From Collimonas arenae (GTDB taxonomy: Bacteria; Pseudomonadota; Gammaproteobacteria; Burkholderiales; Burkholderiaceae_D): a DNA stretch of 64,000 bases. The stretch spans positions 3,100,001-3,164,000 of the forward strand of contig NZ_CP009962.1 of the NCBI RefSeq assembly GCF_000786695.1, written 5' to 3'. How positions within the stretch are numbered: the first letter of the stretch is position 1; every line of letters begins with the position of its first letter. This document shows positions 56,875-64,000 of the stretch, piece by piece. A program made the translations under genes and the position numbers. The notes beneath the pieces are model-generated. The model did no database searches. It was not told the DNA's origin and was given only the letters and a program-made list of their open reading frames with translations.

Positions 56875-57696
56875 TCATGGCTGAAATGCCCCGATGAAGA
56901 TCGCTGGGTCCACTCGTGTTTCATTCAGGCTGATATTCCAGTGAAGATGCGGTCCGGTCGCACGTCCAGTAGAACCGACTTTGCCGACAAACTCCCCGCG
57001 AACCAACGACTGCCCGACCAGCACATCAATTTTCGACAAATGGCAAAACATACTGATAAAACCTTGCCCGTGATCGACATAGACCGTATTACCATTGAAA
57101 AAATAGTTGCCCACCAAGATCACTTTTCCATCTGCGGGTGTCTTTACTGGCGTGCCCGTCGGTACGGCAAAGTCAAGCCCAGAATGGGGATTGCGTTCTT
57201 CGCCATTAAAGAAACGGCGTACACCGAACTTGCTGGAGAGCGGACCGTTTACCGGTTTATCCAACAACACATTACTAGGTGTAACGGTATTGAATGTTCG
57301 ATATCCCTGAATCAGCACCGCTCTCTCTGCCTCAATACGCTTTAGATCAGCGGATTCGGGATTGACCATTCGTTTGTTTTTCAAGGTAATGCGTTGTTCC
57401 GGGTATTTTTTGTTGGCAACGGTAAAGTTGAAATTGTGGCCATTTGAACTGATCTGCTGAATACCAGGTTTCACCGTAAGAGGAATACCTACAATTGCTA
57501 ACCAATTGCTCTGCTCCTTGACCACCAGCACGGGCCTACTCTGGTAGCTGGCTTTCGGTATCTGGACAGCCCGGCCAAGATCAACCACTGCCACGCCGCC
57601 GGGCACCGGCTTGTTCAACTGCTGAGTGATTTTACTGTCAGCACAGGCGTTGAAGGCTAAGCAAAATAATATCAGGGAGCCTATAAAATGCATCAT
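56875..57696 (-). CDS. M23 zinc peptidase (LytM type, exported, 273 aa)
   Basis: Peptidoglycan endopeptidase: signal peptide (MMHFIGSLILFCLAFNACA), an N-terminal beta domain, and a catalytic LytM domain with both zinc motifs intact, HSGLD (HxxxD) and HLHW (HxH), plus VYVDHGQGFISMFCHL. This contrasts with the degenerate LytM protein at 4.6 kb. It lies just downstream of the OXA gene (about 90 bases) on the same strand. Likely cuts peptide cross-links in the periplasm. Confidence 0.9.
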   Translation of the reverse strand: MMHFIGSLILFCLAFNACADSKITQQLNKPVPGGVAVVDLGRAVQIPKASYQSRPVLVVKEQSNWLAIVGIPLTVKPGIQQISSNGHNFNFTVANKKYPEQRITLKNKRMVNPESADLKRIEAERAVLIQGYRTFNTVTPSNVLLDKPVNGPLSSKFGVRRFFNGEERNPHSGLDFAVPTGTPVKTPADGKVILVGNYFFNGNTVYVDHGQGFISMFCHLSKIDVLVGQSLVRGEFVGKVGSTGRATGPHLHWNISLNETRVDPAIFIGAFQP

Positions 57697-57783
57697 GAGT
57701 GATCCAGTGGAGAAAGGGGCATAAGTATCAGGCACTGCCGCATTCGGAATGCTAAGTGTGAAACGTTAGTGCTCCTGATAAGC

Positions 57784-58602
57784 TTATTTAGTGGCCAGAG
57801 AATCAGCCAATGCAGGTAATTCTTTCAAAAAGACGTCGCGTGACCGCACACCTGCTGTACCGGACTCCTTCTTATCGTCCTGGATCAGATGCGCAAAAAC
57901 GAGGGGGCGCATACCTTTTGTAGTCCAGCCGACAAACCAGCCGTATGGACGACTCTCATCAAACTCCCCATTTTCCTTCCTTGGATAAGCCATCCCGGTC
58001 TTGCCCTGAACCTCCCAGCCACCGGACAGCGTAGTCTTTTCCACCACCTTAAGTGTCATGCTCATGGCATTCGGTGTCACGGACAACTCTCGGTTGAGCA
58101 ACTTCTTCAGGAACGCGACCTGCTCCAAGGGTGAAATTTTTAATGAGGAGCTAATCCAGGCACGTTCAAGACCATTGTTTTTACCTGGGTCTCCTGAAAA
58201 ATCGGCATTACCGTAGTCGAAGTCGCTTGCATATTTGTGCAGACGCGGCTCACCGAGGGAATGAGTTATCTGTTGCGAGAACCAGACAACTGAATATTTC
58301 AACCATCTCACGGCGTCCGTCGGCTGACGCCAGTTGTCACCGCCCCAATCCACATAGCCTTCGTGAAACGGTAAGGTCGGCGTATGTTCATCTTTCAAGA
58401 ATCCAGCATCGAATCCCATCACGCTCAGAGCGATCTTGAATGTCGAGGCCGGTGTATATCGCTCGTTACAACTACCTTGTTGCAGTAGGACACTACCTGT
58501 CTTTGCATCGGCAACAACAGTACAAATCGTTTTGGCCTGAACCGAAACAACAAAAAGGCTTGACGCAAAAAATCCTGTCACTGCATATTGCAAATATTTC
58601 AT
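57784..58602 (-). CDS. Class D (OXA-type) beta-lactamase (272 aa)
   Basis: Hydrolyses beta-lactams through an acyl-serine. Signal peptide to VQA, then S53-T-F-K, S104-V-V, Y130-G-N and K201-T-G, all in order and spaced as in OXA enzymes, with WGGDNWRQP and WEVQGKTGMAY. Full length; looks functional. ATG 58611 three codons upstream is also possible. A palindrome 38 bases upstream may control it. Spectrum cannot be read from sequence. Confidence 0.93.
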   Translation of the reverse strand: MKYLQYAVTGFFASSLFVVSVQAKTICTVVADAKTGSVLLQQGSCNERYTPASTFKIALSVMGFDAGFLKDEHTPTLPFHEGYVDWGGDNWRQPTDAVRWLKYSVVWFSQQITHSLGEPRLHKYASDFDYGNADFSGDPGKNNGLERAWISSSLKISPLEQVAFLKKLLNRELSVTPNAMSMTLKVVEKTTLSGGWEVQGKTGMAYPRKENGEFDESRPYGWFVGWTTKGMRPLVFAHLIQDDKKESGTAGVRSRDVFLKELPALADSLATK

Positions 58603-58639
58603 AAATACCATCTCATTTAAAGAAAATATAAAGTCGCCT

Positions 58640-58654
58640 AGTGATGCACTAGTC
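58640..58654. promoter_or_regulatory. Palindrome upstream of the OXA gene
   Basis: CTAGTG-ATG-CACTAG, 6-bp perfect arms, 38 bases before the OXA start in a gap of about 350 bases (58603–58958) that otherwise shows no convincing gene. Candidate operator. Confidence 0.45.
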
Positions 58655-58958
58655 GCAGAGCATTACTGGTAAAGCAAGGTTCATCCTCTACTCAAAATAT
58701 ATAATCCAGGCCGATGTAGTTGCGGAAAAAGCCGACAATATCCACAACTGTGTTTCTCTTTCCTGTGTTGGGATTGATCTTGCGAAGATTGCCACCCCGA
58801 ACTACCGTCCCTTTCACGAGCGTTTCAGAATATGTCTTAACTCTTAAATGCCCGTTTGCCCCTCGTCAAACAAAATGCAAACAGATCGGATGCTATTTGA
58901 TGGCCCTTCGATTTCCATTGCCAGCTAGAGCAACCACTTTCCATCCAATAATGAATTC

Positions 58959-59963
58959 CTAGAACTTGTGACGGATACCGGCGTTGAACAAGTGAGCCGT
59001 CAAACCTTCTGTCGCTACCAAATAGCTGGCGTTGCTCTCGTTCGTTAAGCGCGAATGACTGGCATATAACGCCGTACGCTTGGACAAATCGTGTACATAG
59101 CCGATGGCAACCTGGCTGGCATTCGCGTCACTGACGACCTTATCCCACAACCGAATGTAAGAGACCATAACAGTACTCGCATCGCCGATTGAGGCTGTTA
59201 TGCCTATCAGCCCACTACGTATGTCGGCACCATGGCTAATACTACCGTCTTGCCTGACGCCTTTATTCCATGCATAGGCAGCGAACGCTTTGATCATGCC
59301 AAAGTCATAGTTGCCGCCAATCAGAGTCGCTTTACCCGTGTTACCTGCCGTATTGTTCGTCCTGTGGTGCGTCAATACGACATCCAACGGCCCCTTTCTA
59401 TAGCCTGCGTACCCGGCGCGCGTACTGCTTGCAGCAGCATTGCCGACGACTTCACCCAGACTGTATTGCAATTGCCCGCGGAGACCGTTGCTTTCATAGC
59501 CGTAGCTAACCATGTTATTGCTGCGATAGCCCGAATAGTTGAACAAACGAGCAGAATCTCCAGCCAAGGCATCTGCAAACGGATCAAACACGTACGCATT
59601 CGCATAAACAGTATTTCTTTGACGTCCAAGCTGGATGACGCCAAGGTCGCCGCTCAGCCCAACCCATGCCTGGCGTCCGAACAATAAGCCACCTTGTCCC
59701 AAGACACCGGTATCAGCTGTAAAACCGCTTTCAAGGGTAAAGACGGCGGAAACGCCTGCACCGAAATCTTCCGCCCCTTTGATACCAAGACGATTGCCAT
59801 TAAAAATGCCGCTGTCCATTCTAGTAACAGATCCGTTAAGGCTACTATTCTTTTCGTGTGCGACACCGATATCTACCACGCCATACGTCACGACGTCGGC
59901 TTGCGCGCACACCGTAATTGCATGTGCGCCCAACAGTCCAAATGCAAGTATTGCTTTTTTCAT
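58959..59963 (-). CDS. Outer-membrane porin (334 aa)
   Basis: General Burkholderiales porin: signal peptide (KKAILAFGLLGAHAITVCAQ), DVVTYGVVDIGVAHEKNSS, NRLGIKGAEDFGAGVSAVFTLESGF, GVIQLGRQRNTVY and C-terminal FNAGIRHKF. Only about 35% similar by eye to the porin at 34.2 kb. Its start lies 15 bases after the ampC stop (same strand), so the two are probably one transcript: a beta-lactamase with an outer-membrane channel. Confidence 0.9.
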   Translation of the reverse strand: MKKAILAFGLLGAHAITVCAQADVVTYGVVDIGVAHEKNSSLNGSVTRMDSGIFNGNRLGIKGAEDFGAGVSAVFTLESGFTADTGVLGQGGLLFGRQAWVGLSGDLGVIQLGRQRNTVYANAYVFDPFADALAGDSARLFNYSGYRSNNMVSYGYESNGLRGQLQYSLGEVVGNAAASSTRAGYAGYRKGPLDVVLTHHRTNNTAGNTGKATLIGGNYDFGMIKAFAAYAWNKGVRQDGSISHGADIRSGLIGITASIGDASTVMVSYIRLWDKVVSDANASQVAIGYVHDLSKRTALYASHSRLTNESNASYLVATEGLTAHLFNAGIRHKF

Positions 59964-59978
59964 TTTTAAACAAGCCAC

Positions 59979-61169
59979 CTATTTCGCCGGCGATTTGCTT
60001 TTTGATGCTGTACGATCATCTAGCTGGGTCAATATTTGATACGCAGCAGTTACCCGCTCATCAATAGCGTAATTTTTATTTGCCAATATCACGACGCCTA
60101 TTTTCTTAGCAGGAACAAAAGCTGCATAAGTTGCAAAGCCATTAGTCGAGCCGGTTTTATTAATCAGCACGTCCGCCTGTGGCTGCAGCGACGGGTTTAG
60201 TTTGGTTGCTACAGCATCAGTGTAGGTAGCCGCGTTCCCTGCCAATACCCTTTTCAGTTCTACCGGATAAGGATATTGCTCCCACATCAAATCTTGCGTC
60301 ATAGCGCCCGAGTTAAAATATCCAATATGCGTGGCGGCCACCGCACGTTGCCATTTTCCGCCTTGCTTACCAGCATTGATGTTCACGTCAATGAACCGAA
60401 TTAAATCCGCCGCTGTCGATTTCACCCCATAGGCCTCAGAGGCCAACATCCCCACGTTCAAACGGACCGGCTCATCTTTTTTTGTATAGCCTTGTGCGTA
60501 ATTATTAGTCTGGTCAGCCGGCACATTGAGATAACTGTGCGTCATACCCAGTTCAGGAAATAATTTTTTTTCAAGTACGTCGTCGTATGACTCATTCATG
60601 CTCTTGGCCGCAATCATGCCGAGCATGCCAATACCTATGTTTGAATAATTTCGATACGTACCTGCAGCATGAGAAGGCTGCCATTTTTTTAGGTAATCCA
60701 ATAACTGATCTGTGTTCTCAATGGAGTCAGGTACGAACAAAGGTAGACTGGAAGTATGCGTGCCAAAATTCAACAAGCTGATAGCGTCAAAATTGCCGCC
60801 GCGCAAAGATGGCAAATATTTGCTGGCGCTATCAGAGAGTGAAAGTTTGCCATCAATTTCCGCATACGAAGCAATGGTTGCAGCAAATGTCTTACTGAAT
60901 GAGCCGACCTCAAATAGGGTCTCATCGGTAATTTTTTGCCTGGTTTCCTTGGAGGCCACACCGTAGTTGTAAATGTAGTTCTTGCCATCGACGGTGACCG
61001 CAATGGCCATCCCAGGAATAGCGTTTTTCTGTAGCAGCGGCTGAATAGCAGCATCCACAATGTTTTGAACACTTGCTTTGTCAATGTTGCTAGCAGCATA
61101 GCTATGGTATGTGACAAAACAGGCTGTCAATGACAGCAATTTTATTCTGTTGATGGTTTTTCGATGCAT
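59979..61169 (-). CDS. Class C (AmpC-type) beta-lactamase (396 aa)
   Basis: Serine cephalosporinase: signal peptide to about SYAAS, then S90-F-S-K93, Y175-S-N177 and K338-T-G340, matching the class C SxxK, YxN and KTG triad, with QKNAIPGMAIAVTVDGKNY near the start and GVVILANKNYAIDERV at the end. Length fits. No ampR is divergent from it, unlike in many species; the upstream region instead has an 8-C run at 61221–61228. Looks functional. Confidence 0.93.
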   Translation of the reverse strand: MHRKTINRIKLLSLTACFVTYHSYAASNIDKASVQNIVDAAIQPLLQKNAIPGMAIAVTVDGKNYIYNYGVASKETRQKITDETLFEVGSFSKTFAATIASYAEIDGKLSLSDSASKYLPSLRGGNFDAISLLNFGTHTSSLPLFVPDSIENTDQLLDYLKKWQPSHAAGTYRNYSNIGIGMLGMIAAKSMNESYDDVLEKKLFPELGMTHSYLNVPADQTNNYAQGYTKKDEPVRLNVGMLASEAYGVKSTAADLIRFIDVNINAGKQGGKWQRAVAATHIGYFNSGAMTQDLMWEQYPYPVELKRVLAGNAATYTDAVATKLNPSLQPQADVLINKTGSTNGFATYAAFVPAKKIGVVILANKNYAIDERVTAAYQILTQLDDRTASKSKSPAK

Positions 61170-61722
61170 CGTGGAATAGCCCTATATTTGATATGTGAAA
61201 TTTACAACTCGACAATTTTGCCCCCCCCTAAATATCGTCTATTTCCAACCTATTAACAATCTAGATTAAACTTAGCCTGACAAAAGAAAAACTTATGCAT
61301 GATGAACATTTCTCTGGACAACGCTCTGTACAGCCAATGAATTGCCTCCACTTTTCCATAGTCTAAAATTTGCAAGCTGGCTACTTAACCAGCTATTGAA
61401 AGAAGAAAGTGCGGCACTGCGGCTACAAGGGTTAATGTATTTTTTAAAACAAACGATATAGGACCAGTCCTAAAAATAACGCCACATTTATAGTCTTGTC
61501 TCGATGTTGCTTTAATGGTGGACAAGTCCGACCTCTCATAAGGGACAGACTTCTGGCAAACGGGCTTCTGCACTACGCATCAGCAAGCCAGTCCCCTGCT
61601 GCCTAGCGCGCAGCATTGACCCCAGACGGAACGGAAGCGTACTCCGCCGGCCCGACGTAATACGCATTTTCTAAGAAAGCCATTTACAAGGTATTTCACA
61701 GACCAGGAGATGGAATGGCGGT
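61170..61722. other. AT-rich gap with a C8 run and degenerate sequence
   Basis: Holds the ampC promoter region, with a run of eight C at 61221–61228 (G8 on the ampC strand, about 52 bases before its start) and a candidate TTGTCG-N16-TATCAA promoter just downstream of it. The minus-strand segment around 61600–61680 reads FLENAYYVGPAEYASVPSGV and then a stop in one frame, which may be the tail of a lost gene. No intact gene. Confidence 0.5.
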
Positions 61723-61759
61723 AGGTTTCATGGCGACGATGATAGAACCATCGCCATGA
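61723..61759. repeat. 37-bp hairpin repeat, copy 2
   Basis: Identical to 53226–53262, in the same orientation. After the embedded ATG the minus strand reads MKPTAIPSPGL and stops, so only the leader and first three codons of the baseplate-associated gene are kept; similarity also extends about 25 bases upstream with small gaps. Confidence 0.8.
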
Positions 61760-61958
61760 GGGAAATTCGGTGGTTTTCCTATTGCCCAATTGCCTGGGCT
61801 TCCGACCTCTTTGTAATCCTCGGAACAACAAATCACTTGTACCAAGACAATCAAATTTAGTTATTTGATAATATATTTCAATTGTGCAATAATTGCCAAA
61901 ATGATTTGGGGCACAAACATGCGAGACTTGCCACCATTGCCCGTAACCAAGCCAATCA

Positions 61959-62477
61959 ATGAAAAGCATGCTTCCCATACAAACGATTGAAGAGTTGATT
62001 AGCACCTCATATGTCAGCGCAATCATAGCCAATGCGGGGCATGTACCGAACACCATTTCACATGACTTTGGTGTCGATCTTGAAGTTAGAAGGATAGGAA
62101 AACACGATTCCAAAAGAATAGACCTCGGTGTTATTTTGGAGCTACAGCTAAAGGCGAGCGTCAAATGGATCGCCGAAGCGGAACATATAGTTTTTGACCT
62201 TGAGGCAGACGCATATAACAGACTGGTTTTTCGCCGCGACAATGCAACAACGCCGTGCGTACTGATATTGTGCTGCCTCCCACGTGATCAAACACAATGG
62301 CTCAAAGTTTGCGAGGATGAACTCGTAATTAAGAAGTGCTGCTATTATTTCTTCGTGGATGGCCCCGCGACTACAAATAGCTCCTCTCTTCGTATCAGAA
62401 TTCCTCGGTCGCAGCTGCTCACATGTCAATCCATAACTGACATGAAGCATAAAATTTATGGTGAGACACTGCAATGA
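61959..62477 (+). CDS. DUF4365 family protein, nuclease-like (172 aa)
   Basis: Matches the DUF4365 pattern of a PD-(D/E)xK-like core: ISHDFGVDLEVRRI followed by VILELQLKASVKWI, i.e. D…ExQxK in the right order. Then a C-terminal part with PCVLILCCLPRDQTQWL. Members are often found in defence or mobile contexts; enzymatic activity is not established. It overlaps the next gene by four bases (ATGA). The ribosome site is weak; ATG 61968 is an alternative start. Upstream is AT-rich DNA suitable for a promoter. Confidence 0.7.
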   Translation: MKSMLPIQTIEELISTSYVSAIIANAGHVPNTISHDFGVDLEVRRIGKHDSKRIDLGVILELQLKASVKWIAEAEHIVFDLEADAYNRLVFRRDNATTPCVLILCCLPRDQTQWLKVCEDELVIKKCCYYFFVDGPATTNSSSLRIRIPRSQLLTCQSITDMKHKIYGETLQ

Positions 62478-63607
62478 ATGCCGATAGAAATATTGACCAA
62501 CTACTAGATCGAATTAGCCTCTACGATCTTCGCTCGTACTTGAGCCGATCGGGTTGGATATCTGCATTCGTAGAAAACAAAAAATGGCAAATATACGATC
62601 TCAAAAAAGACTCTGAAGATGCGTTGCAACTGATTCTACCGGCCGCGGAGAATTTTTCTGATTTCCGTGAACGGATTAGACAAGCGGTCGTTTCTTTAAG
62701 TCAGATTGAAGGCAAAACGCTATCCAATATGTTCGCTGAGATAGCGGGCCTAAACTCTGACTCACTGCTGATTCGCCTTCAGCTGCCAAGCTCGGCATCC
62801 TCCATCCCCATTGACGATGCCCCTCGCCATGTAAAGGCCATTCGAAATCTCGTAGTTTATTCGGCATGCTCCGAAATTGATGCAAAGCCGCACTATGAAA
62901 ATCCATTGTCGAGCGCTACACCATTGTTTGACAAGTTCGAGTTTTGCCACACCTTCAAAGGGAGTTTTGGTTTTGAAGTAGCAACCACCGTAGCCAAGCC
63001 ATTAGAGACCGGCAATCTGTTTGAACCGCCCAAACAGCGGAAAATTGTTGAGCGAATAGTGCGCGGCTTGATTTTGCTAGATGAAGCGGTGAAGACAAGC
63101 GATCCGACCACACTTATATCGTCATACGATACCGGCCTAAACGCGAGGATGTGTGACGCACTTGCTGAAATAGGCCTGCTTGGCCAGATCCCATTTAATT
63201 TTGACATCCAATGGGCGACATCTATCTCGCCGTCAGATGATGTAAAAAATTTCCGGGGTCGGGTAATTGGCGAGGCAGAGGTCAGCATTTTGCAACACGT
63301 TGCCGAACAGCTGAAGATTGTCCAACCGCGGGCCGATGAAATTACTGGGATCGTAATTAACTTACATTGCGTGAACAATCCAAACGATAACGATTCACGA
63401 CGAAACGTTGCTTTGAAAATTTTCCATCGCGAATATGGCCCAATCGAAGTGAAAATGACACTTGGACCCGATTGGTATTTGCAAGCCATTGACGCTCATA
63501 CCACAGGTAAGCAAATTTACGCACAAGGTCAGTTGCAACGAAACGGAAATAGCTGGTCAATGGAAGCAATTACGAGGTTCCGAATTGTGGATAAGGCGTC
63601 CTCGTAG
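62474..63607 (+). CDS. Unknown partner of the DUF4365 protein (377 aa)
   Basis: Not recognised. Soluble, no signal peptide or membrane segment. The N-terminal 110 residues are helical and charged (LDRISLYDLRSYLSRSGWIS); the middle contains FKGSFGFEVATTVAKPL and KIVERIVRGLILLDEAV; the C-terminal part is beta-rich and compact (GRVIGEAEVSILQHVAEQLK, ending MEAITRFRIVDKAS). The four-base overlap with the DUF4365 gene implies coupled translation and a joint function, perhaps a sensor or immunity partner. That is inference only. Confidence 0.7.
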   Translation: MNADRNIDQLLDRISLYDLRSYLSRSGWISAFVENKKWQIYDLKKDSEDALQLILPAAENFSDFRERIRQAVVSLSQIEGKTLSNMFAEIAGLNSDSLLIRLQLPSSASSIPIDDAPRHVKAIRNLVVYSACSEIDAKPHYENPLSSATPLFDKFEFCHTFKGSFGFEVATTVAKPLETGNLFEPPKQRKIVERIVRGLILLDEAVKTSDPTTLISSYDTGLNARMCDALAEIGLLGQIPFNFDIQWATSISPSDDVKNFRGRVIGEAEVSILQHVAEQLKIVQPRADEITGIVINLHCVNNPNDNDSRRNVALKIFHREYGPIEVKMTLGPDWYLQAIDAHTTGKQIYAQGQLQRNGNSWSMEAITRFRIVDKASS

Positions 63608-63913
63608 GCAGCTCACACCTAATTCTCAACGGCCATTACAAAATTCGGGGCAGCGTGACAGAACAGTGAGCAGAATCACGTAGATTTAAGATCGAATGTT
63701 CCAAAGCCGTACCCACACCCCGGAATGCGTTCGGTAGGAACCAGGCTTAACCGTCATATGCATGTACTACTGCGCAATTTTGATACTCGCCCCAGAACCT
63801 TTTCCTCTTTGAGCCACATTGCTTGTACCTTGATTGCACCTGAAATATTCTCCACAACACTTGCCGAAGTTAGTCAAATTACACTTACACGCATATCAAG
63901 GGAAAAGAAAATT

Positions 63914-64000
63914 ATGGAAAAAATCATTCTGAGCAATTGCCTTTCCTTTATCAAAGAGATCGATATATTCGACCTCGTTGCCAATCGCGTTTTCTTCCGC
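63914..64000 (+). CDS. Partial unknown gene cut by the window end
   Basis: ATG 63914 opens a frame MEKIILSNCLSFIKEIDIFD running off the window. The same frame is open back to an ATG at 63758 without a stop, so the true start could be there. AAGGGA lies 11 bases before 63914. Too little is visible to assign a family. Between 63608 and 63757 nothing is recognised. Confidence 0.4.
   Translation, partial: MEKIILSNCLSFIKEIDIFDLVANRVFFR

Noticed and set aside
58720..58962. 80-codon plus-strand frame between the OXA and porin genes
   Set aside because: Basic/aromatic random-looking composition, no ribosome site. A nearby CVGIDLAK in another frame recalls the start of IS110 transposases, but nothing supportive follows, so I treat it as chance.
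61580..62242. 220-codon minus-strand frame overlapping the DUF4365 gene
   Set aside because: No coherent composition, overlaps a better-supported gene on the other strand, and runs through the 37-bp repeat in the wrong frame for the MKP start.

Overview
The window looks like a chromosomal segment of a Gram-negative betaproteobacterium, most likely Burkholderiales/Oxalobacteraceae (a Collimonas-like genome is my best guess). The basis is family content read by eye: a DUF2844–DUF3443 pair, Burkholderiales-type porins, an AttH-type ABC operon, an Lrp-controlled amino-acid cluster and a very large YadA-type adhesin. No rRNA, tRNA or CRISPR array was recognised.

Layout. 0–10 kb: a membrane diguanylate cyclase, a glycine-rich repeat lipoprotein, a LysM/degenerate-LytM lipoprotein, a complete IS3-family element (1340 bp, 3-bp target duplication), the DUF3443/DUF2844 pair, a TAXI-type binding protein and a DUF3820 protein. 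10.6–15 kb: an ABC ATPase–FtsX permease–secreted lipocalin-like operon. 15–24.4 kb: two glutathione transferases, a LysR/MFS divergent pair with clear operators, small lipoproteins, and an ECF sigma/anti-sigma pair divergent from a Tat-exported phosphoesterase and a cupredoxin. 24.4–29.5 kb: a YdeI-like protein, a MarR–ClC operon behind a perfect inverted repeat, a haloacid dehalogenase and an NHL-repeat lipoprotein. 29.8–32.3 kb: a divergent EF-G paralogue behind what looks like a complete attenuation control region (promoter, 28-codon leader ORF, terminator, possible antiterminator). 33–38 kb: an Lrp regulator divergent from aminotransferase, RidA, porin and branched-chain amino-acid binding protein genes.

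38–64 kb is more AT-rich by eye, has more decayed genes and reads as an accessory region. It holds a DUF937–OmpA protein with a G10 tract upstream, two paralogous HilA-like (winged helix + TPR) regulators on either side of a 2136-residue trimeric autotransporter adhesin, a methyltransferase and a wrecked TPR-glycosyltransferase gene, a decayed phage-tail-like baseplate module, and a one-strand cluster of AmpC and OXA beta-lactamases with a porin, an active-site-intact M23 peptidase and an oligopeptide-binding protein. The right end carries an overlapping DUF4365 + unknown gene pair that could be an undescribed defence unit, and a gene cut by the window edge.

The signals most worth following are the EF-G leader/attenuator, the adhesin–HilA-like regulator locus, the beta-lactamase/peptidoglycan cluster, the DUF4365 pair, and a 37-bp hairpin repeat overlapping a start codon and present twice 8.5 kb apart. 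All family calls come from reading motifs; no search was run.
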